Origin: CAVSRC01 sp963830205
GTDB taxonomy: Bacteria > Pseudomonadota > Alphaproteobacteria > Rhizobiales > Kaistiaceae
NCBI GenBank assembly: GCA_963830205.1
Contig: CAWHLP010000039.1
Span: 47,227 to 111,226, forward strand
Direction: 5' to 3'
Length of the DNA stretch: 64,000 bases
Below, in pieces: positions 1 to 8,012 of the stretch. Both the position numbers and the translations under genes were made by a program. Positions within the stretch are counted from its first letter, which is position 1, and each line of letters opens with the position of its first letter. The notes below the pieces were generated by a model. That model saw only the letters and a list, made by a program, of their open reading frames with translations. It made no database searches and was not told the DNA's origin.

Positions 1-378
1 CGGCAGTCCCACCCAGGGCAGCTTCGAGCGCGTGAAGATGTGGACGTCGGGCGTGATCGCCGTCGGGTCGTCGAGCGTGGCGACACGCACGAAGCGGAGA
101 TACGGCCGGCGGCCATAGTCGCTCCACACCGCGACCTTGCACTCGGGGCAGCGGTAGATGTCGTGCGGCCGGCCGCTGTCGGTCGGCATCGCCACCGGCT
201 CCGGCGCGCCGGCGGTGATCTCGATGCGGTCGGTCTCGTAGAGCGCATTGATGGCGAAGGCGCCGCCGGTCTGCTTCTGGCAGTCGCGGCAGTGGCAGCA
301 ATGGACGAACATCGGGGCGGAGGCGAGCCGGAAGCGCACCGCGCCGCACGAGCATCCGCCTTCAAACGACTCAGCCAT
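1..378 (-). CDS. GFA/CENP-V family zinc protein (3' end cut by window)
   Basis: About 126 residues are visible; the C-terminus lies outside the window. The family is that of glutathione-dependent formaldehyde-activating enzyme (Gfa), a small Cys-rich zinc-binding fold. Seen directly: an N-terminal CSCGAV motif, then CCHCRDCQKQTGGAF (the hallmark zinc knuckle), then YRCPECK further on, so both zinc-ligand clusters are present. Many family members are of unknown substrate, so formaldehyde handling is only a possibility. The ATG overlaps the stop of the upstream membrane-protein gene by 8 bases, which suggests translational coupling in one minus-strand operon with the next two genes. Confidence 0.85.
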   Translation of the reverse strand, partial: MAESFEGGCSCGAVRFRLASAPMFVHCCHCRDCQKQTGGAFAINALYETDRIEITAGAPEPVAMPTDSGRPHDIYRCPECKVAVWSDYGRRPYLRFVRVATLDDPTAITPDVHIFTRSKLPWVGLP

Positions 379-982
379 CTGACTTTTCCTTCTCGGTCTC
401 CGGCGCGGGCAGCACGGCGGCGGGCAGCGCCAGCGGATCGTAGTTTCCCGGCCGTGCCCGCCGAATGTAGCGCACCAGCACCGGCACGAAGAACAGCAGG
501 ATCGCCAGCTTGGCGATGGCGATGAGCGGCCCGCCCCAGGTGAAGAGCAGCAGGAAGGCGACGGCGATCATGACGAAGATGAAGACCGAAATGGCGACAT
601 TGCCGATGAAGCCGCCGACGCTGTTGCCCTGGCGGTAGACGACATCCTTGCCGCGCGCCGCCAGCCGCCGGTGCAGCTCGGTCAGGAAGGCGACATATTC
701 GGCGTTGTGCTCGGCGAAATCGGCGAAGCCGCGATAGTCGGCGTTGAACAGCTCGGCCATGCCGCCGGCCTTGAAGATGATCTGCGCGCGATAGCGGTTG
801 GTGGCGACGCGCGTCGGCGCGAAGGCGAGCCGCACCTCGGCGATGCCGTCGTAGAAGACGCCATCGGTCTTGCCGCCGTCCTCCTCCCAGGTGAGCGCGT
901 CCTCGGTCAGCCGATAGGTGCGCGGCTTGACGAAGGCGTTTGCCCGCAGCCGGTAAACGGTGGGGTCGATCGTCGTGCTCAT
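371..982 (-). CDS. Hypothetical membrane protein with two C-terminal TM helices
   Basis: 203 residues. The first ~120 residues are soluble and look like a small beta-rich domain (YRLTEDALTWEEDGG, then a stretch ending in YRAQIIFKAGG). Two hydrophobic helices follow at about 129-148 and 152-171, then a basic RYIRRAR motif that predicts a cytoplasmic C-tail, so the soluble N-terminus probably faces the cytoplasm as well. I do not recognise a characterised family. It overlaps the lipoprotein gene upstream by 4 bases and the GFA-family gene downstream by 8 bases, so the three are probably one transcript. Confidence 0.75.
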   Translation of the reverse strand: MSTTIDPTVYRLRANAFVKPRTYRLTEDALTWEEDGGKTDGVFYDGIAEVRLAFAPTRVATNRYRAQIIFKAGGMAELFNADYRGFADFAEHNAEYVAFLTELHRRLAARGKDVVYRQGNSVGGFIGNVAISVFIFVMIAVAFLLLFTWGGPLIAIAKLAILLFFVPVLVRYIRRARPGNYDPLALPAAVLPAPETEKEKSDG

Positions 983-1449
983 CCGCCGTTGGGGGCGAGG
1001 TCCGGGTTGGGCGTGTAGCCAGGGCCGATGGTCAGCGGCTTGCTCGCCAGCACCGACTGGTCGAGATCGGAGTGGAACTTCTTGTCGATTGCCTCGATCT
1101 CCTTGCCGTCGGCGCCGATCAGGCGGACGGTGACGTCGTAGTCGACGTTCGCCTTGATGCCGGAGAGCGCGTCGGTGATGAAGGAATATTCCCGGCGGTT
1201 CGCCGTCACCGCCTTGCTGATCACGATCGGCGGTCCGCCGGACGGGTTCTCGAAGGTCGCCTCGATCTGCGCATTCTCGGGAAGCGTGCGCAGCGGCGCC
1301 GCGATGAAACCCTCATAGGCCTCGGACAGGCGGTAGTTGAAGATGAAGCCGCCGCCGGAGATGTCGAGATAGGGCCCTTTCTGCGAGCAGCCGGCGAGCC
1401 CCAGGACGGCCGCCAACGCCAGTCCCCTGAACGCCTTGCCAAGCATCAT
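979..1449 (-). CDS. Small outer-membrane or periplasmic lipoprotein
   Basis: 156 residues. The N-terminus MMLGKAFRGLALAAVL runs into the lipobox LAGC (Cys21), a type II signal peptide; Ser at +2 favours outer-membrane sorting. The mature part is a single beta-rich domain of unknown function. An open frame continues far upstream on this strand, but that part is antisense to putA and low-complexity; the start used here is the ATG immediately before the signal peptide. First gene of the minus-strand operon; the 153 bases to putA must hold two divergent promoters. Confidence 0.8.
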   Translation of the reverse strand: MMLGKAFRGLALAAVLGLAGCSQKGPYLDISGGGFIFNYRLSEAYEGFIAAPLRTLPENAQIEATFENPSGGPPIVISKAVTANRREYSFITDALSGIKANVDYDVTVRLIGADGKEIEAIDKKFHSDLDQSVLASKPLTIGPGYTPNPDLAPNGG

Positions 1450-1602
1450 TGCGGCGCTCCTTCTGCCTTGCCGTGAGGCACCCCCTGGCCATCGCAATAG
1501 GCGATCCCGGCCTTTCCGGCAATTGCCCCGGCGCGGCCCGAGGCTTGTCGCCGTGGCACAAACACTGCAATCCTCCCCGTTGGGCGATGAAGGAGCTGTG
1601 CC

Positions 1603-4600
1603 ATGACCAGCGTGGCCGCCGCGGCGGCGATTCCCATATTTGCCGCACCCTATGCGCCCGACGACGGCGCGCTGATCCGCGCCTTCATCGGCGAGACGCG
1701 CCTCGACGCGGCCGCCGAACAGCGCATCGACCAGCGCGCCGGCGGCCTCATCACGGCGATCCGCGATGCGGCCGGTGGCATCGGCGAGCTCGAGGACTTC
1801 CTGCGCGAGTTCGCGCTCTCGACCCGCGAGGGCCTGGCACTGATGGTGCTCGCCGAGGCGCTGCTGCGCGTGCCCGACGCGGCGACCCAGGGCAGGCTGA
1901 TCGAGGACAAGATCGGCAGCGGCGACTGGAGCGAGCACTCTGGCCGCGGCGGCAAGCCGTTCGTCACCGCCTCGATCTGGGCGCTCGGCCTGACCTCCCG
2001 CATCGTCTATCCCGGCGACACGCCGGAGCGCTTGGTTGCGGGCGTGGTCAGCCGCCTCGGCAAGCCGGCGGTCCGCATCGCCACCCGCCAGGCCATGCGC
2101 ATCCTCGGCCACCATTTCGTGCTCGGCGAGACCATTGGCGAGGCGCTCAGCCGGGCGCGGGCGATGGAGAAGCGCGGCTACCGCCATTCCTTCGACATGC
2201 TCGGCGAGGGGGCGCGCACCGCCGCCGATGCGACACGCTATTTCGAGGCCTATGCCGGTGCCATCGCCGCCATCGGCAAGGCCGCCGGCAAGGGCGCGCT
2301 GCCCGACCGGCCGGGCATCTCGGTCAAGCTGTCGGCGCTCCACCCGCGCTACGAGGCGGTGAAGCGCGACCGTGTGCTCAAGGAGCTGGCGCCGCGCCTG
2401 CTCGACCTTGCCCGGGCGGCCAAGGCGCACGACCTCAACCTGACCGTCGATGCGGAGGAGGCCGACCGGCTCGAACTGTCGCTGGAGGTGGTGGCGGCGG
2501 TGCTCGCCGACCCGTCGCTCGCCGGCTGGGACGGCTTCGGCCTGGCGATCCAGGCCTATCTCAAGCGCGCCGCCGCGGTGGTCGACTGGACGGGCGAGAT
2601 CGCCGCGGCGCTCGGCCGGCGGCTGATGGTCCGCCTGGTCAAGGGCGCCTATTGGGACACCGAGGTGAAGCGCACCCAGGAGCGCGGGCTTGCCGACTAT
2701 CCGGTGTTCACCCGCAAGCCGGCGACCGACCAGTCCTATCTCGCCTGCGCCCACCGGCTGCTCAAGCTCCGCCCGCGCATCTACCCGCAATTCGCCAGCC
2801 ACAATGCCCTGACCGTCGCCTCGGTGGTGGAGATGGCCGGCGGCCCCTCCGGCTATGAGTTCCAGCGCCTGCACGGCATGGGCGAGTCGCTGTTCACGGC
2901 ACTGCGCGCTGAGGAACCCGCCATCGCTTGCCGCATCTATGCGCCGGTCGGCGGCCACCGCGACCTGCTCGCCTATCTCGTGCGCCGGCTTCTGGAGAAC
3001 GGCGCCAACTCCTCCTTCGTCTCCGTGGTCGGCGATACCGACGTGCCGGTGGAGAGCCTGCTCAGGCGGCCGGCGGTCCTCCTCGACGGCGGCAGCCGCG
3101 TCCGCCACAGCCGCGTGCCGCTGCCGCGCGACCTCTACGCGCCGGCGCGAAAGAACTCCTCCGGCCTCGAATTCGGTAGCGCCGCCGACCTTGGCGCGCT
3201 TCTCTCCGGCATAGCCAAGGCAGGGGACGCGCCCGTTGCGGCCCATCCCCTGATCGCCGCCGGCAAGGCCAAGGGGTCGGCCCGGCCCGTCGTCAGCCCC
3301 GCCGACGGAAAGACCAGCGTCGGCAGCGTGGTGGAGCTGCCGCTTGAATCGATCGATGAGGTCATGGCGGCGGCCAAAGGCGGCTTCGCGGCCTGGTCGC
3401 GTGTGCCGGTGGCCGAGCGCGCCGACGCGCTCGACCGGCTCGCCGACGCAATTGAAGGCGAACGCGACGCGCTGGTGGCGCTGATGGCCCGCGAGGGCGG
3501 CAAGACGCTGAACGACGGCATCGCCGAGGTGCGCGAGGCGGCCGACTTCTGCCGCTACTATGCAGCCCAAGCGCGCCGCCTCTTCGCGCCGGAGGTGATG
3601 CCCGGACCGACCGGCGAAAGCGACCGGTTGATCCGGCGCGGGCGCGGCGTCTTCATCTGCATCTCGCCGTGGAACTTCCCGCTCGCCATCTTCCTCGGCC
3701 AGGCGGTGGCGGCGCTCGCCGCCGGCAATGCGGTCATCGCCAAGCCGGCCGAGCAGACGCCGCTTGTCGCATCCTTGGCCTTCGCGCTTCTGCACAAGGC
3801 CGGTGTGCCCGTGGCCGCGGCACAGCTTGCGCCGGGTGACGGCAAGGTCGGCGCCGCCTTGGTCGCGCATCCCGACGTGGCCGGGGTCGCCTTCACCGGC
3901 TCGACCGAGGTCGCCTGGGCGATCAACCGCACGCTCGCCGCCAAGAAGGGCCCGATCGTGCCGCTCATCGCCGAGACCGGCGGCATCAACGCCCTGATCG
4001 CCGATGCCACCGCTCTGCCCGAGCAGGTCACCGACGACGTCATCACCTCGGCCTTCCGCTCGGCCGGCCAGCGCTGTTCGGCGCTGCGTCTGCTCTGCCT
4101 TCAGGCGGATGTCGCCGACCGCCTGCTGGAGATGATCGTCGGGCGCCGCCGGCGAGCTCACCCTCGGCAACCCAAGCGACCCGGCGACCGATATCGGCCC
4201 GGTGATCGACGGCGAGGCCAAGGCCAATCTCGACGCCCATGTCGCCGCCATGCGCGCCGCGCCCTACGCCACCATCCGCTACGCCGGCACGGCGCCGCAG
4301 ACCGGCACCTTCGTCGCGCCGCACATCATCGAGCTGGATTCGCCCAGCGCGCCTCGACGCGCGAGGTGTTCGGGCCGATCCTGCATGTGGTGCGCTGGAA
4401 GCCGCGCGAGCGCGACAAGCTGATCGCTGCCATCGCCGCCAGCGGCTACGGCCTCACGCTCGGCATCCACAGCCGCATCGACGAGACCGTGGAGGCGATC
4501 GTCGATGCGCTTCCGGTCGGCAACGTCTACGTCAACCGCAACATGATCGGCGCGGTGGTCGGCACCCAGCCCTTCGGCGGCTCCGGCCTGTCCGGCACCG

Positions 4601-4716
4601 GCCCCAAGGCGGGCGGACCGGACTATCTCAGCCGCTTCGCATTGGAGCAGGTGGTCTCGGTCAACACCGCCGCTGCTGGCGGCAATGCCTCGCTGATCGC
4701 CATGGAGGACGACTGA
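1603..4716 (+). CDS. putA: Bifunctional proline dehydrogenase / P5C dehydrogenase PutA (two frameshifts)
   Basis: About 1037 residues. PutA oxidises proline to pyrroline-5-carboxylate with FAD, then to glutamate with NAD+. Seen: a proline dehydrogenase barrel (about 90-470, with GISVKLSALHPRY, LTVDAEEADRLE, VRLVKGAYWDTE, RIYPQFASHNA) and an ALDH domain (about 530-1020) with PWNFPLAIFLGQ, FTGSTEV, IAETGG (Glu791) and the catalytic Cys825 in SAGQRCSALR. No N-terminal ribbon-helix-helix is present, so this is a non-autoregulatory short type. Reading frame is lost at 4141-4143 (one extra G) and regained near 4350 (one base missing). The ~69 codons between are conserved only in the +1 frame (LTLGNPSDPATDIGPVIDG), so the protein is probably intact in the organism. 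An AGGAG-like site precedes the ATG. Confidence 0.93.
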   Translation: MTSVAAAAAIPIFAAPYAPDDGALIRAFIGETRLDAAAEQRIDQRAGGLITAIRDAAGGIGELEDFLREFALSTREGLALMVLAEALLRVPDAATQGRLIEDKIGSGDWSEHSGRGGKPFVTASIWALGLTSRIVYPGDTPERLVAGVVSRLGKPAVRIATRQAMRILGHHFVLGETIGEALSRARAMEKRGYRHSFDMLGEGARTAADATRYFEAYAGAIAAIGKAAGKGALPDRPGISVKLSALHPRYEAVKRDRVLKELAPRLLDLARAAKAHDLNLTVDAEEADRLELSLEVVAAVLADPSLAGWDGFGLAIQAYLKRAAAVVDWTGEIAAALGRRLMVRLVKGAYWDTEVKRTQERGLADYPVFTRKPATDQSYLACAHRLLKLRPRIYPQFASHNALTVASVVEMAGGPSGYEFQRLHGMGESLFTALRAEEPAIACRIYAPVGGHRDLLAYLVRRLLENGANSSFVSVVGDTDVPVESLLRRPAVLLDGGSRVRHSRVPLPRDLYAPARKNSSGLEFGSAADLGALLSGIAKAGDAPVAAHPLIAAGKAKGSARPVVSPADGKTSVGSVVELPLESIDEVMAAAKGGFAAWSRVPVAERADALDRLADAIEGERDALVALMAREGGKTLNDGIAEVREAADFCRYYAAQARRLFAPEVMPGPTGESDRLIRRGRGVFICISPWNFPLAIFLGQAVAALAAGNAVIAKPAEQTPLVASLAFALLHKAGVPVAAAQLAPGDGKVGAALVAHPDVAGVAFTGSTEVAWAINRTLAAKKGPIVPLIAETGGINALIADATALPEQVTDDVITSAFRSAGQRCSALRLLCLQADVADRLLEMIVGRRRRAHPRQPKRPGDRYRPGDRRRGQGQSRRPCRRHARRALRHHPLRRHGAADRHLRRAAHHRAGFAQRASTREVFGPILHVVRWKPRERDKLIAAIAASGYGLTLGIHSRIDETVEAIVDALPVGNVYVNRNMIGAVVGTQPFGGSGLSGTGPKAGGPDYLSRFALEQVVSVNTAAAGGNASLIAMEDD

Positions 4717-4717
4717 C

Positions 4718-5680
4718 ATGCACCGCTGCGCGATCCTCGACGACTACCAGAACGTCGCTTTGTCCCTGGCCAATTGGGCGTCGCTCGACCCCGACGTCGA
4801 GATCGTCGTCTTCAACCGCCATATCGATGGGCGCGCCGCGCTCACCGCCGCGCTCGCCGATTTCGACATCGTCGTCGCCATGCGCGAGCGCACCGTGTTC
4901 GACGCCGCGCTGCTGGCCGACCTGCCGCACCTGCGCCTGCTGGTCACCACCGGCATGCGCAACGCCGCCATCGACGTCGCCGCGGCGGAGCGCCAAGGCA
5001 TTATCGTCTGCGGCACCCACGGCGTCGCGGGATCGACCGCGCAGCTCACCTGGGCACTGATCCTGGCGCTCGCCCGCAACATCCCCGCCGAGGTTGCGGA
5101 TTTCCGTGGGCGTGGCGACTGGCAGACGCGGATGTCCATCGACCTCACCGACAAGCGTCTTGGCCTGGTCGGCCTCGGCCGGCTCGGCACGCGTGTGGCG
5201 CGCGTCGGCGTCGATTTCGAGATGGAGGTTGCCGCCTGGAGCCCCAACCTCACCGACGAACGCGCCGCCGAGGCCGGCGCCAAGCGCATCGCGACGCTCG
5301 CCGAGCTGCTGGCAACCGCCGACGTCGTCTCGCTCCATGTGCCGCTCAACCAGGGCACACGCGGCCTGATCGGCGCCGCGGAGCTTGCTCTGATGAAGCC
5401 GACGGCCTTTCTGGTCAACACCTCGCGCGGGCCGCTTGTCGATGAGGGCGCGCTCGTCGATGCGCTCGCCCATGGACGGCTGGCGGGAGCCGGTCTCGAC
5501 GTGTACGACGAGGAGCCGCTGCCCAGGGACCACCCGCTGCGCCGCGCCGAGCGCCTGATCGCGACGCCGCATATCGGTTACGTCACCGACGCGACCTATC
5601 GTGTCTTTTATCGCGACGCGGTCGAGGACATCGCCGCCTGGCTCAAGGGCGAGCCGGTGCGGCAGATCGCGCCGGCATGA
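4718..5680 (+). CDS. D-2-hydroxyacid dehydrogenase (phosphoglycerate dehydrogenase-like)
   Basis: 320 residues. Member of the NAD-dependent D-isomer 2-hydroxyacid dehydrogenase family. The Rossmann motif GLVGLGRLGTRVARVG is near residue 147. The catalytic triad can be read as Arg in NTSRGPLVDEG, Glu in VYDEEPLP and His in ATPHIGYVT. A substrate cannot be assigned; members act on glycerate, hydroxypyruvate, phosphoglycerate or other 2-oxo acids. It begins one base after the putA stop, so it is almost certainly co-transcribed, which hints at a role with amino-acid-derived 2-oxo acids (inference). Confidence 0.88.
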   Translation: MHRCAILDDYQNVALSLANWASLDPDVEIVVFNRHIDGRAALTAALADFDIVVAMRERTVFDAALLADLPHLRLLVTTGMRNAAIDVAAAERQGIIVCGTHGVAGSTAQLTWALILALARNIPAEVADFRGRGDWQTRMSIDLTDKRLGLVGLGRLGTRVARVGVDFEMEVAAWSPNLTDERAAEAGAKRIATLAELLATADVVSLHVPLNQGTRGLIGAAELALMKPTAFLVNTSRGPLVDEGALVDALAHGRLAGAGLDVYDEEPLPRDHPLRRAERLIATPHIGYVTDATYRVFYRDAVEDIAAWLKGEPVRQIAPA

Positions 5681-5685
5681 AGCTG

Positions 5686-5717
5686 TAACGTATTGCGTTA
5701 TATAACGAGAGGCGTTA
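5686..5717 (+). promoter_or_regulatory. Tandem palindromic operator of the higBA pair
   Basis: Two copies of the dyad TAACG-N5-CGTTA lie side by side at 5686-5700 and 5703-5717, centres 17 bp apart. The junction itself (CGTTATATAACG) is also a palindrome and contains a TATAAC that could be the -10 box, so binding would cover the promoter. It ends 9 bases before the toxin ATG. This is the usual place and form for autoregulation by a HigA-type antitoxin; the assignment to HigA is inference from position. Confidence 0.7.
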
Positions 5718-5726
5718 CAAGCGGCC

Positions 5727-6011
5727 ATGATCCACAGCTTCCGCGATCCCGAAACGGAACGCATCTGGTCGGGTCTGAGGAGCCGCCACCTGCCATCGGA
5801 CATCCAGGCGGTGGCGCTGCGCAAGCTGCGCATGATCAATCAGGCGCGGTCGCTTTCGGATTTGCGCGTTCCACCGGGAAACCGGTTGGAGCGGTTGGGT
5901 GCCGATCGGGCCGGGCAGCACAGCATCCGGATCAACGATCAGTGGCGCATCTGCTTCGAGTGGCGTGACGGAGGAGCGAGGAATGTCGAAATCGTCGACT
6001 ACCACACATGA
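5727..6011 (+). CDS. higB: HigB-type toxin (RelE/ParE-fold mRNA interferase)
   Basis: 94 residues, typical length for the HigB (proteic killer) family, which cleaves mRNA on the ribosome. Seen: MIHSFRDPETERIWSG at the start, the mid-protein KLRMINQARSLSDLRVPPGN, and the C-terminal core HSIRINDQWRICFEWRDGG, all hallmark blocks. As usual for higBA the toxin gene comes first. Its end overlaps the antitoxin gene by 29 bases. It starts 46 bases after the dehydrogenase stop, behind its own operator-promoter region. Confidence 0.92.
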   Translation: MIHSFRDPETERIWSGLRSRHLPSDIQAVALRKLRMINQARSLSDLRVPPGNRLERLGADRAGQHSIRINDQWRICFEWRDGGARNVEIVDYHT

Positions 6012-6303
6012 CCGGGACCTTCTGCCCAATCCCCATCCGGGCGAAATTCTCCTTGAGGATTTCCTCAAGCCCATGGGGGTCAGCCAGAACGCGCTCGCCC
6101 GCGCCGTCCATGTGCCACCTCGTCGGATCAACGAGATCGTGCTGGGCAAGCGCGACGTGACCGCCGATACCGACCTTCGGCTGGCGCGCTTCTTCGGCGT
6201 GTCGGAAGGCTTCTTCCTCGGCCTGCAAACCGACTTCGACCTGATGGAACGACGCCGGCAGATCGAACCCGACCTCAAATCCATCGAACCGAGGGCAGCC
6301 TGA
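5983..6303 (+). CDS. higA: HigA-type antitoxin (XRE-family HTH)
   Basis: 106 residues from the ATG preceded by GAGGAGCGAGG. The family block NPHPGEILLEDFLKPMG leads into a helix-turn-helix (about residues 30-65: VSQNALARAVHVPPRRINE, then TDLRLARFFGVSEGFF). It binds and neutralises HigB and represses its own promoter, presumably at the paired TAACG/CGTTA dyads upstream. A longer frame exists upstream but lies inside the toxin gene without conservation. The adenine deaminase ATG follows after only two bases. Confidence 0.9.
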   Translation: MSKSSTTTHDRDLLPNPHPGEILLEDFLKPMGVSQNALARAVHVPPRRINEIVLGKRDVTADTDLRLARFFGVSEGFFLGLQTDFDLMERRRQIEPDLKSIEPRAA

Positions 6304-6305
6304 GC

Positions 6306-8012
6306 ATGACCGACAAGGTCTTTCTCTCGCGCGCCATCGACCAGGGCAGGGGGGCCGCGCCCGCCGATCTGGTGATCAAGAATGTCGGCCTGCTCGACAT
6401 CGTCTATGGCGGCGTCACGGTGACCGACATCGCCATATGCGGCGACCGCATCGTCGGCACCTATGCGACCTACGCGGGCACGCGCGAGATCGACGGCAGC
6501 GGCCTCTTCGCCGTCCCCGGCTTCATCGACACCCACCTCCATGTCGAATCTTCGCTGGTCACGCCGCAGGAGTTCGACCGCTGCGTGCTGCCCCACGGCG
6601 TCACCACCGCCATCTGCGATCCGCACGAGATCGCCAACGTGCTTGGCCTGGAAGGCATCCGCTTCTTCCTCGATTCGGCCGAGACGACCATCATGGACCT
6701 GCGCGTGCAGCTCTCCTCCTGCGTGCCGGCGACCACTTTCGAGACGTCGGGCGCCGAGCTGCTGGCGAAGGACCTGCTGCCGCTGGCCTCGCATCCCAAG
6801 GTGATCGGCCTCGCCGAGTTCATGAACTTCCCCGGCGTGCTGGCGAGCCGCGACGACGTGCTCGACAAGCTGGTCGCCTTCCAGGACGGCCACATCGACG
6901 GCCACGCGCCGCTGGTGCGCGGCTACGACTTGAACGGCTATCTCGCCGCGCGCATCCGCACCGATCACGAGACGACGATCGCTGCGGACGGCCGCGAGAA
7001 GCTGAAGAAGGGGCTGGCCGTGCTCATCCGCGAGGGCTCGGTGACCAAGGACCTGCACGCGCTGGCCGAAATCCTCGACGAGCATTCGTCGAGCATGTGC
7101 TGCCTGTGCACCGACGACCGCAACCCGCTCGACATCGCCGAGGAGGGGCACCTCGACTACATGGTGCGCACGCTGATTGCCCTCGGCCGGCCGCTGCATC
7201 ACGTCTATCGCGCCGCGAGCTGGTCGGCGGCCAATGCCTTCGGCCTCAAGGACCGCGGCATGATCGCGCCCGGCCGCCGCGCCGACATCGTTCTGGTCGG
7301 CGACCTCGCTGCGTGCTCCGTGAAGACGGTGATCTCCGCCGGCCGCGTGGTCGACGATGCGCTCTTCGCCACGCGCCGCAGCATAGCCCCGGTCGGCCTC
7401 GACAGCGTCAAGGTGCGCGAGATCGCGCCGGCCGATTTCCGCATCCCCGGTGCCGCCGCCGAACTCGCGATGATCGGCGTCGCGCCCGGCCGTGTGGTCA
7501 CCGACCATGTGCGCAAGATGGTGCCGTCCAGGGGCAACGAGCGCGTCGCCGATCCGGCCAACGACATCGCCAAGGTGGCGGTCATCGAGCGCCACGGCAA
7601 GGACGGCTCGATCGGCCGCGCCTTCGTCACCGGCTTTGGCATGAAGCGCGGCGCGATTGCCTCGTCGGTCGGCCACGACAGCCACAATATCTGCGTCGTC
7701 GGCATGGATGATGACGACATGGCGATTGCGGTCAACCGGCTGCGCGAGATCGGTGGTGGCTTTGCTGTGGCGGATGGCGGCAGGGTGGTGGCCGAGCTGG
7801 CGCTGCCCCTAGCCGGCCTGATGAGTCTCGAGCCCTTCGAGGCGGTTCACGCTGGTCTGATGCCGCTCCGCCGCGCGGCGACCGATCTCGGCTGCACGCT
7901 GCCGGAACCATTCCTCCAGGTTGCTTTCCTGCCACTCCCGGTCATTCCGCACATGAAGATCACCAATTTCGGGCTCTTCGACGTCGACCGCTTCGAGTTG
8001 GTGAAGGAATGA
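6306..8012 (+). CDS. ade: Adenine deaminase
   Basis: 568 residues, full length for the prokaryotic Ade family (amidohydrolase superfamily, EC 3.5.4.2), which deaminates adenine to hypoxanthine in purine salvage. Seen: metal-binding FIDTHLHVESS, CDPHEIANV, the GHAPLV motif, CTDDRNPLDI with its conserved Asp, and the C-terminal FLQVAFLPLPVIPHMKITN typical of the family. It starts two bases after the higA stop, so it is likely to be translated from the toxin-antitoxin transcript. Its last 204 bases are antisense to the MFS gene that follows. Confidence 0.93.
   Translation: MTDKVFLSRAIDQGRGAAPADLVIKNVGLLDIVYGGVTVTDIAICGDRIVGTYATYAGTREIDGSGLFAVPGFIDTHLHVESSLVTPQEFDRCVLPHGVTTAICDPHEIANVLGLEGIRFFLDSAETTIMDLRVQLSSCVPATTFETSGAELLAKDLLPLASHPKVIGLAEFMNFPGVLASRDDVLDKLVAFQDGHIDGHAPLVRGYDLNGYLAARIRTDHETTIAADGREKLKKGLAVLIREGSVTKDLHALAEILDEHSSSMCCLCTDDRNPLDIAEEGHLDYMVRTLIALGRPLHHVYRAASWSAANAFGLKDRGMIAPGRRADIVLVGDLAACSVKTVISAGRVVDDALFATRRSIAPVGLDSVKVREIAPADFRIPGAAAELAMIGVAPGRVVTDHVRKMVPSRGNERVADPANDIAKVAVIERHGKDGSIGRAFVTGFGMKRGAIASSVGHDSHNICVVGMDDDDMAIAVNRLREIGGGFAVADGGRVVAELALPLAGLMSLEPFEAVHAGLMPLRRAATDLGCTLPEPFLQVAFLPLPVIPHMKITNFGLFDVDRFELVKE

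Noticed and set aside
979..4251. 1,090-residue open frame on the minus strand across putA
   Set aside because: Only the last ~156 residues (lipoprotein) are real; the rest is antisense to conserved putA codons and rich in Arg, Gly, Ala and Asp, as expected from GC-rich shadow frames.
5715..7685. 656-residue minus-strand frame opposite higBA and adenine deaminase
   Set aside because: Low-complexity Gly/Arg/Asp/Val composition and complete overlap with conserved genes on the other strand; no ribosome site or family motif.
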